NCBI GenBank assembly: GCA_050944685.1
Contig: JBMNRP010000025.1
Span: forward strand, 1 to 31,131
Source: CADBRN01 sp050944685
GTDB taxonomy: Bacteria; Bacillota; Clostridia; Lachnospirales; Lachnospiraceae
Reading direction: 5' to 3'
DNA: 31,131 bases
Shown: positions 22,172 to 30,933 of the stretch, piece after piece
Layout: each line of letters begins with the position of its first letter
Position numbering within the stretch: the first letter of the stretch is position 1
The notes under the pieces: generated by a model
Seen by the model: the letters and a program-made list of their open reading frames with translations, nothing else
Databases searched by the model: none
Told to the model about the DNA's origin: nothing
Program-made: the position numbers and the translations under genes

Positions 22172-23923
22172 ATGGTAAAAACGTTATTGAAAAGTCTTCG
22201 GGAATACAGGAAGGCTTCGATCGCCACGATCGTATTTTCCGTGCTTGAAGTGGTGTTCGAAGTCGTGATTCCGTTATATCTGTCGGATCTCATCGACTAC
22301 GGAATATATAAAGAAAACATGAATCAGGTATGGAAAAACTCTCTTGCCCTCGTTATTTTTGCCGCGATGGAACTCGCCTGCGGCTATTTCAGCGCGCATC
22401 TGGGAGCCAGTGCAGCGACCGGATTTTCGGCGAATCTGCGGTCCGATATGTATGACAATGTTCAGACCTTCGCCTTCTCCAACATTGACCGGTTTTCCAC
22501 GGCTTCGATCGTTACGAGACTTACGACGGATGTTACAAATGTACAGAATGCTTATCAGATGCTGCTTCGCATGGCGGTCCGCGGCCCGGTCATGATGATC
22601 ATCTGCGTCATCGTCTGCTTCCGCATCAATGTCCAGATCTCGATCACCTTCCTGATCATTATTCCGATTCTGGGGGCTCTGCTGCTGATCATCGTTTCGA
22701 AAGTCAATCCTGTTTTCAAAAGGGTATTCCGCACCTATGATAATCTGAACAGCATCGTCGAGGAGGATGTGCGCGGAATCCGCGTCGTGAAAACCTTCAA
22801 CCAGGAAGACGGCGAAATCTCCAGATTCAAAAAGGTCTCGCAGAGCATCTATGAGGATTTCGCGAAAGGTGAGCGCCTGATTGCGCTGAACTCCCCGCTC
22901 ATGCAGTTCTGCATGTACACGTGCATGATCGTCATTTCTTTTGTCGGAGCAAAAGCTGTCGTCGCGAGCGGGAACGACCCGGCACTCGGCCTCACGACGG
23001 GGAATCTGACGGCACTGATCACCTACGCGACGCAGATTCTGATGAGTCTGATGATGTTATCCATGATTTTCGCGATGCTCACGATTTCGGTGCCGTCGGC
23101 CGAACGAATAGCGGAGATCCTCGTAGAAAAGACGGATATCTCCAATCCGGAGAAGCCTGTCACGAAAGTAAAGGACGGCAGCATCGTTTTTGATCACGTG
23201 AATTTTTCGTATAGCACAAATGCCTCAAAAAAGGTCCTTTCGGACATCAATCTCCGGATCGCTTCCGGGCAGAGCGTCGGCATCATCGGCGCGACGGGTT
23301 CCTCAAAATCTTCTCTGGTTCAGCTGATCCCGAGATTGTATGACGTCACCGGGGGAAGTGTTTCGCTGGGCGGTGTCAATGTCAAAAATTACGATCTGGA
23401 AACCCTGAGAAACTCTGTAGCAATGGTCCTTCAGAAAAATGAACTATTTTCGGGGACGATCCGGGAGAATCTCCGATGGGGCAATGAGACGGCAACGGAT
23501 GAGGAGATAAAGGAAGCCTGCACTCTGGCACAGGCCGATGAATTTGTGGAACAGATGCCGGAAAAGTACGATACCTACATTGAGCAGGGTGGTACGAACG
23601 TCTCGGGCGGACAGAAGCAGAGGCTCTGCATCGCAAGAGCACTCCTCAAAAACCCGAAGGTACTGATCCTGGATGACTCGACGAGTGCCGTCGATACGAA
23701 GACGGATGCGCTCATCCGAAGAGGTCTCTCGAAATATCTTCCGGAGACGACAAAGATCATCATCGCTCAGAGAATCAGTTCGGTTCAGGACGCCGATCAG
23801 ATCTTTGTCATGGACGACGGCCATATTTCAGCCGCCGGAACCCATGACGAGCTGCTGAAAACCTGCAGCATCTACCGTGAGATTTATGAGTCGCAGATGA
23901 AAGGAAGTGATGAGAATGAGTAA
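22172..23923 (+). CDS. ABC exporter half-transporter with degenerate ATP site
   Basis: A 583-residue permease-ATPase: a six-helix exporter domain (about 15-315), then an ATPase domain (335-575). The nucleotide motifs depart from consensus. Walker A is GATGSSKSS (373-381), with Ser for the last Gly. Walker B ends ILDD, with Asp502 for the catalytic Glu. The switch His is Gln533 (IAQRISSV). The signature VSGGQ (477-481) is normal. This is the pattern of the non-catalytic half of heterodimeric exporters such as TM287/288 or BmrCD. The ATG at 22172 has AAAGGA 9 bases upstream. It is MarR-linked and overlaps the partner gene by 8 bases. Drug or peptide export is likely. Confidence 0.92.
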   Translation: MVKTLLKSLREYRKASIATIVFSVLEVVFEVVIPLYLSDLIDYGIYKENMNQVWKNSLALVIFAAMELACGYFSAHLGASAATGFSANLRSDMYDNVQTFAFSNIDRFSTASIVTRLTTDVTNVQNAYQMLLRMAVRGPVMMIICVIVCFRINVQISITFLIIIPILGALLLIIVSKVNPVFKRVFRTYDNLNSIVEEDVRGIRVVKTFNQEDGEISRFKKVSQSIYEDFAKGERLIALNSPLMQFCMYTCMIVISFVGAKAVVASGNDPALGLTTGNLTALITYATQILMSLMMLSMIFAMLTISVPSAERIAEILVEKTDISNPEKPVTKVKDGSIVFDHVNFSYSTNASKKVLSDINLRIASGQSVGIIGATGSSKSSLVQLIPRLYDVTGGSVSLGGVNVKNYDLETLRNSVAMVLQKNELFSGTIRENLRWGNETATDEEIKEACTLAQADEFVEQMPEKYDTYIEQGGTNVSGGQKQRLCIARALLKNPKVLILDDSTSAVDTKTDALIRRGLSKYLPETTKIIIAQRISSVQDADQIFVMDDGHISAAGTHDELLKTCSIYREIYESQMKGSDENE

Positions 23924-25826
23924 CACCAGAGAATCAAAATCCGGTTCTCTCAAAAAGACTACCATCCGACGTCTCATGGACTATATGCGCCGGTACCGCG
24001 CCACGAATATCCTGATCGCGGTCTGCATTCTGATCAGCGCCGTAGCGAGCGCCGCGTCTTCCATGTTTCTGGAAAACCTGATCGATGACTATATAATGCC
24101 GCTTCTGGGAACATCACATCCTGTTTACACCAGTCTGATCCGGGCACTTGTCATCATGGCGGTTATCTATCTCGCCGGTACGATCGGCACGCTTGTCTAT
24201 AATCGGCTTGCCGTAACCGTCGCCCAGGGGACACTGAAAAGCATCCGCGACGATATGTTTACAAAAATGCAGAAACTGCCGATCCGGTTCTTTGACACAC
24301 ATTCACATGGCGATATAATGAGCCTGTACACAAACGACACGGACACACTCCGCCAGATGATCGCGCAGTCGCTTCCGCAGTTTATCTCCTCCGCCTTTAC
24401 GATGGTGGCTGTATTCTGCTGCATGCTGTATATCAGCGTATGGCTCACTCTGGTGGTTGTGGTCTGCATTTTCCTGATCCTGAAGATCGTCGGAGCCGTT
24501 GCAAGGAAAAGCGGATCCTATTTCAGGGCACAGCAGACAGCTCTTGCGAACGTGGACGGCTATGTCGAGGAAATGATCAACGGGCAGAAAGTTATTAAGG
24601 TATTCTGCCATGAAGAAAAATCGGTCGAGGGGCTTCGGAAGAGAAATAACGACTGGAGAGTGAATTCAACAGAGGCCAATGCGCAGGCCAACTCCATCAT
24701 GCCACTCATGAACGCGTTCGGCTATGCCCTTTATATTGTTCTGGCGCTGATCGGAGGATATATGGCGATCGCCGGCGCGGGAAACTTCGGGATCCTTTCC
24801 GGTTCGAACACCCTCACGCTCGGAATGATCGCATCGTTCCTGACGCTGTCCCGGAGCTTTGTCAATCCGCTGTCTCAGATTTCCAATCAGATGAATTCCG
24901 TCATCACGGCACTCGCCGGCGCGGCGCGCATCTTCGCTTTCATGGATGAAGAGCCGGAGACGGACGACGGCTATGTCACGCTGGTAAACGCGGAGATCGC
25001 GGACGATGGTTCTGTCAGGGAGTCAGACAAGCGGACCGGCAAATGGGCGTGGAAGCACCCGCATCACACCGGTACGCTTTCCTATACGAAGCTTACTGGA
25101 GCGATCACCATGGATCACGTGGATTTCGGCTATGTTCCGGAAAAAATTGTCCTCCATGATATCACCTTAACTGCGAGACCGGGTCAGAAGATCGCCTTTG
25201 TCGGAGCAACCGGAGCGGGCAAAACAACCATCACCAATCTGATCAACCGCTTCTACGATATCGAGGACGGAAAAATCCGCTACGACGGGATCAACATCAA
25301 TAAGATTAAGAAGTATGATCTCCGCCGTTCTCTCGGCGTAGTGCTGCAGGAGGTCAATCTGTTTACCGGAACGGTTATGGACAATATCCGCTTCGGAAAA
25401 CCGGAAGCAACCGATGAAGAATGTATTGCCGCGGCGAAGCTGGCCAACGCGGACGGCTTCATCCGGATGCTGCCGGACGGCTACCAAACCGTTCTTACCG
25501 GGGGAGGAGCCGGCCTGTCACAGGGGCAGAGACAGCTCATTTCCATCGCCAGAGCGGCAGTCTCCGATCCCCCGGTTATGATTCTCGATGAAGCGACATC
25601 CTCCATCGATACGAGGACCGAAAAACTCGTTCAGGACGGCATGGACAGGCTCATGGAAGGCAGAACCGTCTTTGTCATCGCACATCGCCTCTCGACGGTC
25701 CGGAACGCGGACGAGATCATCGTACTGGATCATGGCAGGATCATCGAACAGGGAAATCACGAAGAACTGATCCGTCAAAAGGGTATGTATTATCAGCTTT
25801 ATACGGGCGCTTTTGAGCTGGATTAA
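23916..25826 (+). CDS. ABC exporter half-transporter with catalytic ATP site
   Basis: A 636-residue permease-ATPase, partner of the preceding gene. Six transmembrane helices (about 30-335) are followed by a roughly 45-residue hydrophilic insert and an ATPase domain (395-632). Walker A GATGAGKTT (430-438), Walker B VMILDEA with catalytic Glu559 and switch His590 (IAHRLST) are all standard, but the signature is LSQGQ (534-538) instead of LSGGQ. This complements the partner, so the heterodimer would have one working and one degenerate site. The ATG at 23916 follows AAGGAAG by 8 bases; earlier GTG and ATG codons lie inside or next to that site. Cargo unknown. Confidence 0.93.
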   Translation: MSNTRESKSGSLKKTTIRRLMDYMRRYRATNILIAVCILISAVASAASSMFLENLIDDYIMPLLGTSHPVYTSLIRALVIMAVIYLAGTIGTLVYNRLAVTVAQGTLKSIRDDMFTKMQKLPIRFFDTHSHGDIMSLYTNDTDTLRQMIAQSLPQFISSAFTMVAVFCCMLYISVWLTLVVVVCIFLILKIVGAVARKSGSYFRAQQTALANVDGYVEEMINGQKVIKVFCHEEKSVEGLRKRNNDWRVNSTEANAQANSIMPLMNAFGYALYIVLALIGGYMAIAGAGNFGILSGSNTLTLGMIASFLTLSRSFVNPLSQISNQMNSVITALAGAARIFAFMDEEPETDDGYVTLVNAEIADDGSVRESDKRTGKWAWKHPHHTGTLSYTKLTGAITMDHVDFGYVPEKIVLHDITLTARPGQKIAFVGATGAGKTTITNLINRFYDIEDGKIRYDGININKIKKYDLRRSLGVVLQEVNLFTGTVMDNIRFGKPEATDEECIAAAKLANADGFIRMLPDGYQTVLTGGGAGLSQGQRQLISIARAAVSDPPVMILDEATSSIDTRTEKLVQDGMDRLMEGRTVFVIAHRLSTVRNADEIIVLDHGRIIEQGNHEELIRQKGMYYQLYTGAFELD

Positions 25827-25943
25827 CATCGCCCCGCGACACAGCTGCTAGATGACATATTCGGCTTTTCCGGGGCATGGCCGTGAAAAAGATCCGCACG
25901 GGAAAAGTGGTGTATGCTGACAGTAATTTTTTCTGGAGGATTA

Positions 25944-26771
25944 ATGAGTGAATTTACTGTAGCCCTCGCTCAGATGGCGATGGCGTCTGACAAAAAATCG
26001 AATCTGATCCGGAGCCTGACGCTTCTGGAAAAAGCAGCCCGGGAGGGCGCGGATCTGATCCTGTTCCCGGAGGTGCAGCTATCGCCTTTCTTCGCGCAGT
26101 TTCCGGGGAATCCCGGCGGATGCTGCGGAGGACTCATCGGACCGGAGGCCATTTCGGATCAGGATCCCGTGTTTCCGATGTTTCAGGAGATGTGCCGGAA
26201 GTGCCGGATTGCTGCTTCACCGAATTTTTATTATCAGGAAAACGGAGCGCACTATGACGCAAGTTTTCTGATGGATGAGGAGGGCCGTATTCTTGGCTGC
26301 CAGAAGATGGTTCATATCGCAGAAGCTCCGCAGTTTTACGAGCAGGATTATTATACGCCGTCCGATGACGGGTTCCGCATTTTTGATCTGGATGGAGTGA
26401 AGATTGGCATTGTTATCTGCTTTGACCGGCATTATCCGGAGAGTATTCGGACGGAAGCCCTGAGGGGAGCAGAGCTGATTCTGATTCCGACAGCCAATAC
26501 GGCGGCGGAACCGATGGAGCTTTTTGAACAGGAGATCCGCGTGCAGGCATTTCAGAACGAATGCTATATCGCTATGTGCAACCGCGTCGGGCAGGAGGCA
26601 GCGATGAATTTTTCGGGGGAATCGCTGGTCGTCGATCCGGATGGCAATACCATCGCCAAGGCCGGGGCGGAAGAGGAGATTCTGTTCGCCCGGATCGCTC
26701 CTGAACGCGTTAAGGAAACCAGGCGGAAGCGGCCATATCTGAATCTTCGGAGACCGCAGTGGTATTATTGA
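25944..26771 (+). CDS. Nitrilase-superfamily carbon-nitrogen hydrolase
   Basis: A 275-residue amidase of the nitrilase superfamily. The catalytic triad is visible: Glu43 (LFPEVQL), Lys121 (GCQKMVH) and Cys159 (VICFDRHYPE). The sequence between them is most like N-carbamoylputrescine or N-carbamoyl-amino-acid amidases and omega-amidases, so the substrate is probably a small amide or carbamoyl compound. The ATG at 25944 follows GGAGG by 5 bases; the longer frame has no such site. It lies 117 bases after the ABC genes, so a separate promoter is possible but not evident. It is convergent with the second LysR gene, with only 21 bases between them. Confidence 0.9.
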   Translation: MSEFTVALAQMAMASDKKSNLIRSLTLLEKAAREGADLILFPEVQLSPFFAQFPGNPGGCCGGLIGPEAISDQDPVFPMFQEMCRKCRIAASPNFYYQENGAHYDASFLMDEEGRILGCQKMVHIAEAPQFYEQDYYTPSDDGFRIFDLDGVKIGIVICFDRHYPESIRTEALRGAELILIPTANTAAEPMELFEQEIRVQAFQNECYIAMCNRVGQEAAMNFSGESLVVDPDGNTIAKAGAEEEILFARIAPERVKETRRKRPYLNLRRPQWYY

Positions 26772-26792
26772 AGTGAACTCGAAAAAAGGATG

Positions 26793-27629
26793 TCAGGGAA
26801 AAAGAGATTTGCATGGCAAATCGTCTGTACGATACACCGCGTAAAAGGTTATGACGGCGCATTCATCGGAGATGGGGATTTCAATCCGTTTTGACGGCCG
26901 GCTTCCGTACAGCTTTTTTGCGACGTCTGTGCTGAATGCGGGCAGAGATGACCGCTCACGCAGAGTCGCGAGGTCGTTCGGGTCGCGCTGCTGAATGAAA
27001 CGGGAGGAAGGAAGACATCGGCGGACCAGTTTTTCCCAGATTCCCAGATTTTCCTGAATCAGAAACGTCTCCCCATCGATCATTTCGAAACGAACGGATT
27101 TCATGGCCGAGGCAGGGTGCGCCGGCATGACGGTCAGGTTCAGATGCTCGGAGAACAGTTTATGCGAGCTGTATCCCTGCTTCTGCAGGGAATGGGTCAG
27201 CACTGCGATCCGGCAGCTGCCGTTGTCCAAGTCTCGGACAATCTGTTCTTCGTCGGCAAACATCTGGGACTGGATAGGAATGTCCGGAAGGTTTGCCGTC
27301 AGTCTGTGCTGAAGCCAGGTGAGAGGAGCGGGGGCACAGCTTTCAATAACGATCATCCGGCGGCTTCTTTCCTGCCGTGTCACATGATGGATCATTTCTT
27401 TTTCCATTTGCAGAATTCTGCGTGCGTACTGTGCGGCCAGCTTTCCTTCCTCGTTGATTTCGATGCGGTTTCCCTTGTGAGAGAAGAGGGGAAAACCGAA
27501 TGCGTCTTCCAGCTTCCGGATGGATCTTGTCAGAGCAGGCTGCGTGATATTCAGTTCCACGGCAGCCCGTGAAAGAGTGCCGCAGGATGCGACTGCATCG
27601 AGCTGTTCCAGTAAATAAATTTCAATCAA
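26793..27629 (-). CDS. LysR-family transcriptional regulator (second)
   Basis: A 278-residue LysR regulator, slightly short for the family. The N-terminal helix-turn-helix has LSRAAVELNITQPALTRSIR, then the linker helix FGFPLFSHKGNRIEINEEGK. The effector domain spans about 90-270. It is divergent from the aldo/keto reductase gene with a dyad between them, and is the likely regulator of that gene and perhaps of the flavodoxin-cupin-dehydrogenase operon beyond it. The effector is unknown. Confidence 0.92.
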   Translation of the reverse strand: MIEIYLLEQLDAVASCGTLSRAAVELNITQPALTRSIRKLEDAFGFPLFSHKGNRIEINEEGKLAAQYARRILQMEKEMIHHVTRQERSRRMIVIESCAPAPLTWLQHRLTANLPDIPIQSQMFADEEQIVRDLDNGSCRIAVLTHSLQKQGYSSHKLFSEHLNLTVMPAHPASAMKSVRFEMIDGETFLIQENLGIWEKLVRRCLPSSRFIQQRDPNDLATLRERSSLPAFSTDVAKKLYGSRPSKRIEIPISDECAVITFYAVYRTDDLPCKSLFP

Positions 27630-27643
27630 AAGCTGTTCCTTTT

Positions 27644-27688
27644 ACTATTACTGATAATTATAGTGAGTTCAACAGAAAGCATTATACT
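27644..27688 (+). promoter_or_regulatory. LysR-type dyad and promoter of the aldo/keto reductase gene
   Basis: ACTATTA (27644-27650) and TTATAGT (27658-27664) form an imperfect dyad of LysR type. TATACT (27683-27688) is a good -10 box, but no -35 match lies 17 bases upstream, where the dyad ends. A weak -35 beside a LysR site fits activation. Confidence 0.5.
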
Positions 27689-27762
27689 TTTTCCGGCGGT
27701 TTCGCTATTATTTTATCAGAAACGGAGAACTATTCAATAAGCAATAATAATGGAGGAACCAC

Positions 27763-28614
27763 ATGGAGTACAGGACATTAAACAACGGGGTAAAGATTCC
27801 GATGGAGGGATTCGGCGTATTTCAAATCCCCGATCACGATCCGTGCAAGAAGGCGGTTCTCGACGCGCTTCACACCGGATACAGACTGATCGATACGGCC
27901 GCTTCTTATTTCAACGAAGAAGCAGTCGGAGAGGCAGTTCGCGAGAGCGGGATTCCGCGTGAAGAAATTTTTGTGACCACTAAGCTCTGGGTTCAGGATT
28001 TCGGGTACGAGAAAGCGAAGAAGGCAATTGATACCTGCCTGAAAAAGCTGGATATCGGGTACATTGACCTGCTGCTCCTCCATCAGGTGTTCAGCGATTA
28101 CTACGGCGCTTACCGGGCGATGGAGGAAGCATACAGGGAAGGAAAGGTCAGGGCCATCGGCGTCGCAAACTGCTACCCGGATCGTCTGGTTGATCTCTGC
28201 CTGAATATGGATATTGCGCCGGCTGTTGACCAGATTGAGTGTCATCCGTTTTTCCAGAGAGAGAAGGATCTGGAAGTCGCGAAGGAATATGGTGTGAGCA
28301 TTGAGGCGTGGGGACCTTTCGCCGAGGGCGGACACGATATCTTTCATCACCCGGTTCTTACCAGAATCGGTCAGAAATACGAAAAGAGCGCGGCACAGGT
28401 AACCTTGCGCTGGAATATTCAGCGCGGCGTGATTGTTATTCCGAAATCGACGCACAAAGAGAGGATTGAACAGAATTTTGACATCTGGGATTTCACTCTG
28501 ACGGATGAGGATATGAAGGAAATCAGCGGACTGGATCTCGGTCACACGGAAATTATTGATCATTATTCTCCGGCGGTGGTGAAAATGCTTAACACCTATA
28601 ACATCCATGACTGA
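27763..28614 (+). CDS. Aldo/keto reductase
   Basis: A 283-residue (beta/alpha)8 aldo/keto reductase of the 2,5-diketogluconate-reductase/glyoxal-reductase (DkgA, YvgN) type. It reduces aldehydes and ketones with NADPH in the cytoplasm. The catalytic tetrad is D44, Y49, K74 and H107, in RLIDTAASYFNE, TTKLW and LLLHQVF. IPKSTHKERIEQN near the C-terminus binds the NADPH 2'-phosphate. GGAGG lies about 6 bases before the ATG. It is divergent from a LysR gene and convergent with the dehydrogenase operon, ending at a hairpin. In E. coli the related gene dkgA sits beside yqhD; the same pair of enzyme types is found here. Confidence 0.93.
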   Translation: MEYRTLNNGVKIPMEGFGVFQIPDHDPCKKAVLDALHTGYRLIDTAASYFNEEAVGEAVRESGIPREEIFVTTKLWVQDFGYEKAKKAIDTCLKKLDIGYIDLLLLHQVFSDYYGAYRAMEEAYREGKVRAIGVANCYPDRLVDLCLNMDIAPAVDQIECHPFFQREKDLEVAKEYGVSIEAWGPFAEGGHDIFHHPVLTRIGQKYEKSAAQVTLRWNIQRGVIVIPKSTHKERIEQNFDIWDFTLTDEDMKEISGLDLGHTEIIDHYSPAVVKMLNTYNIHD

Positions 28615-28683
28615 TCCGGTACATCGGTTTGGCGCATGAATTTTTTCAATATTCGTCGGTTCCATTTCGGCGGGATATATTAT

Positions 28684-28719
28684 GAATCGCCGTCACCCGT
28701 TTTCGGGTGGCGGCGATTC
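28684..28719. terminator. Strong hairpin, likely bidirectional terminator
   Basis: GAATCGCCGTCACCCG and CGGGTGGCGGCGATTC form a 16-bp stem (one G-T wobble) with a TTTT loop. It lies between the convergent aldo/keto reductase and dehydrogenase genes. The flanks are AT-rich but lack a long T-run. Confidence 0.75.
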
Positions 28720-28731
28720 AAAGTGCAAATA

Positions 28732-29910
28732 TTACTTCCAGGCTCTCTCATAGATTCCCGCGATATCCTCATCGGTCGTTTCCGCGGGGTCGCATTTGAA
28801 GAGCATTCCCATCGTGGCTCTTGAGTTTTTGGCAAGCGTCATGGCTTCTGATTTTTCGATGCCGTAATCGGACATTTTGAGATCATCCACACCGCACGCT
28901 TTCTGGAGGTCTTTCAGGGCAGCGATGAAATCCATCGGCTCTTTCGCGTCTGACTTTCCGAGAAATTTTGCCATGTCGACGAACCGGTCGTCGCATACGT
29001 GACGGTTGATCCAGTAGGAAAAATATTCTACGGATATCATTATCAGTCCGGCACCGTGGGGAAGGTTGGGGTGGTAGGCACTCATCGCGTGCTCCATCGA
29101 GTGTTCGGACGTGCAGGCAGTCACATCCATGGAATAGCCTGACATTGTATTGGCAAAAGCGACCTTCGTCCGGGCTTCCATGTCGCTGCCGTCTTTTACG
29201 GCGCGCGGAAGGTATTTTCCGATGTTTTCAATGGCGGCGCGCTGAACCATGTCGCCCATCGGATTGTGAACGTTTGAAATGTATCCTTCCAGACTGTGAA
29301 ACAGTGCGTCGAAGCCCTGAAATGCCGTGAATCTGGGCGGAACCGTTTTCATCAGTTCAGGGTCAACGATGGCGTATGCAGCCATCATGCCGGGAAAACC
29401 ACCCACTCCGATTTTTTCTTTGGTCTCTGTATTAGTAATGACTCCGGCGGAGTCGACTTCCGAACCGGTGCCGGCCGATGTCGTGATCGCGATCCACGGA
29501 AGAACGGGATTCGGAGGAGTCTGTCTTTTCCCGGTGGAGCCGAACGTATAATCCCAGAGATCATTGCCAGGCTGCGGGGCAAACATCGCCATGTTCTTGG
29601 CCGCGTCCATGACCGATCCGCCTCCCAGAGCAACGACAAAATCGCACTGGTTGTCTCTGGCGAAAAAGGCTCCTTCCTCTACTACTTCTTTGACGGGATT
29701 AGCCGCCACCTTGCTGAAAACAACGAATTCCACGCCCGCGGCTTTCAGTTCGTTCTTGGTTTTTTCGAGTGAGCCGTTCGTGATCGCGGACTTGCCGTTT
29801 GAAGTGACAATCATAGCCTTCTTTCCGGGCATGGGAAGAGTGTGCAGCTTTCCGAGCTGTCCGGGTCCGAATAATACTCTGGTTGGCGCGAAAAAATTGT
29901 AGGTATCCAT
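28732..29910 (-). CDS. Iron-containing alcohol dehydrogenase (third copy)
   Basis: A 392-residue group III dehydrogenase. The motif GGGS is at 96-99 and ITTSAGTGSEVDSAG at 142-156. Metal ligands are D201 and H205 (GFDALFHSLE), H274 (SMEHAMS) and H285 (LPHGAGL). It is a paralogue of the 14426-15589 gene, sharing the N-terminus pattern and the whole GTGSEVD region, but not an identical copy. AAAGGAG precedes the ATG. It is last in an operon with a flavodoxin and a cupin gene, 24 bases after the cupin gene. It likely reduces short aldehydes; the same LysR protein may control this operon and the reductase gene. Confidence 0.92.
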   Translation of the reverse strand: MDTYNFFAPTRVLFGPGQLGKLHTLPMPGKKAMIVTSNGKSAITNGSLEKTKNELKAAGVEFVVFSKVAANPVKEVVEEGAFFARDNQCDFVVALGGGSVMDAAKNMAMFAPQPGNDLWDYTFGSTGKRQTPPNPVLPWIAITTSAGTGSEVDSAGVITNTETKEKIGVGGFPGMMAAYAIVDPELMKTVPPRFTAFQGFDALFHSLEGYISNVHNPMGDMVQRAAIENIGKYLPRAVKDGSDMEARTKVAFANTMSGYSMDVTACTSEHSMEHAMSAYHPNLPHGAGLIMISVEYFSYWINRHVCDDRFVDMAKFLGKSDAKEPMDFIAALKDLQKACGVDDLKMSDYGIEKSEAMTLAKNSRATMGMLFKCDPAETTDEDIAGIYERAWK

Positions 29911-29934
29911 ATTTCTCCTTTCGTGTTGGTCTGA

Positions 29935-30363
29935 TCAAAGTTTTTCGTATTCTTCGTCCGTTACCGCCTCCAGCCATTTTGTGCCGGTGTTTCCGGGCAC
30001 GTCGATGGCGATGTGCGAAAACCAGGAATCTTTTTTGGCACCATGCCAGTGCTTTACGTTTGCCGGAATGGTAATGACCGTTCCGGGAGTCAGGCTTACC
30101 GCCTCTTTACCTTCTTCCTGGTACCAGCCTTCGCCGGCCGTGCAGATCAGCAGCTGTCCGCCTCCTTTTTCCGCCTGGTGGATGTGCCAGTTATTCCGGC
30201 ATCCCGGCTCGAATGTGACATTAAAAAGACCGAGTGTCTTTGAGGAATCTGTGAGCGGATTGAGGTACGACTGCCCGATAAAAAATCGGGCGAAACCGTC
30301 GTTCGGTGAACCTGTTCCGAACATATTGGCCTTGTCAAATGCTTCCTTGTCTGAATACTTCAT
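29935..30363 (-). CDS. Small single-domain cupin protein
   Basis: A 142-residue single-domain cupin. The first cupin motif is WHIHQAEKGGGQLL (about 59-72; H60 lies in HIHQAE). The second is IPANVKHWHGAKKDSWFSH, with a His-rich metal site (H-W-H). Motif order and length fit the conserved cupin family often found next to carboxymuconolactone decarboxylases and dehydrogenases; enzymatic roles reported for relatives vary. A single bound metal ion is likely. No signal peptide. It sits 11 bases after the flavodoxin gene and 24 before the dehydrogenase gene. Substrate unknown. Confidence 0.88.
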   Translation of the reverse strand: MKYSDKEAFDKANMFGTGSPNDGFARFFIGQSYLNPLTDSSKTLGLFNVTFEPGCRNNWHIHQAEKGGGQLLICTAGEGWYQEEGKEAVSLTPGTVITIPANVKHWHGAKKDSWFSHIAIDVPGNTGTKWLEAVTDEEYEKL

Positions 30364-30374
30364 GTCTGCCTCCT

Positions 30375-30875
30375 TTATCTAATAAAATCAGCTGCCTGCT
30401 TTGCCCAGTCTGTTACGGTTTTTAGCGGCGTTTCCATCGTGCTTCCTCCGGTGCTGTCAAATTTTACCTGGAGTCCGAATCGAATGTCGGCGCCTTTTGC
30501 GGCATTTTTCATATCTTTCAAAACATGACCCGGCCAGCCTCCGTTTGTCATAAACGGAATCAGTGTTTTTCCGGAAAAATCAGTGCTTTCCAGAAAGGTC
30601 CGGACCGCCGGAGCCATTGTGTACCACCATGTCGGCGTACCGACGGCAATCACTTCGTAATCCTCGGGATTATTCTGAAGCGGGCGGATTTCAGGCCGGA
30701 AGCCGGATTCCACTTCACGCTGTCCCAGGGATACGGTTGTGTTGTAATCGGACGGATACGGTTTCACCGTATCGATCCGTTCCATGTCCGCCCCGGTGGC
30801 TTTCTGAAGTAAGTCGGCGATTCGCAATGTATTTCCGTTTGACCAGGAATATACAACGATCAGCATTTTCTTCAT
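30375..30875 (-). CDS. Flavodoxin
   Basis: A 166-residue flavodoxin-fold protein. MLIVVYSWSNGNT (4-16) gives the FMN phosphate loop S-W-S-N-G-N-T. VGTPTWWYTMAPAV is the second flavin loop with stacking aromatics, and FMTNGGWPGH the third. Unlike the lipoprotein flavodoxin domain at 4244-5398, the phosphate loop is canonical and there is no signal peptide, so it should be a working cytoplasmic electron carrier or NAD(P)H-linked reductase. AGGAGGAG lies 9 bases before the ATG at 30875. It is first in the operon with the cupin and iron-type dehydrogenase. Confidence 0.9.
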   Translation of the reverse strand: MKKMLIVVYSWSNGNTLRIADLLQKATGADMERIDTVKPYPSDYNTTVSLGQREVESGFRPEIRPLQNNPEDYEVIAVGTPTWWYTMAPAVRTFLESTDFSGKTLIPFMTNGGWPGHVLKDMKNAAKGADIRFGLQVKFDSTGGSTMETPLKTVTDWAKQAADFIR

Positions 30876-30916
30876 ACGGCAATTCTCCTCCTACAATAAA
30901 GTCAGGGTATAGATAA

Positions 30917-30933
30917 CCCAACAGCCAGTTGGG
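30917..30933. other. Small hairpin upstream of the flavodoxin gene
   Basis: CCCAAC and GTTGGG surround AGCCA, a 6-bp stem about 40 bases before the flavodoxin gene. It could be a leader structure or an operator. The rest of 30876-31131 shows no gene, RNA or promoter I can support. Confidence 0.3.
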
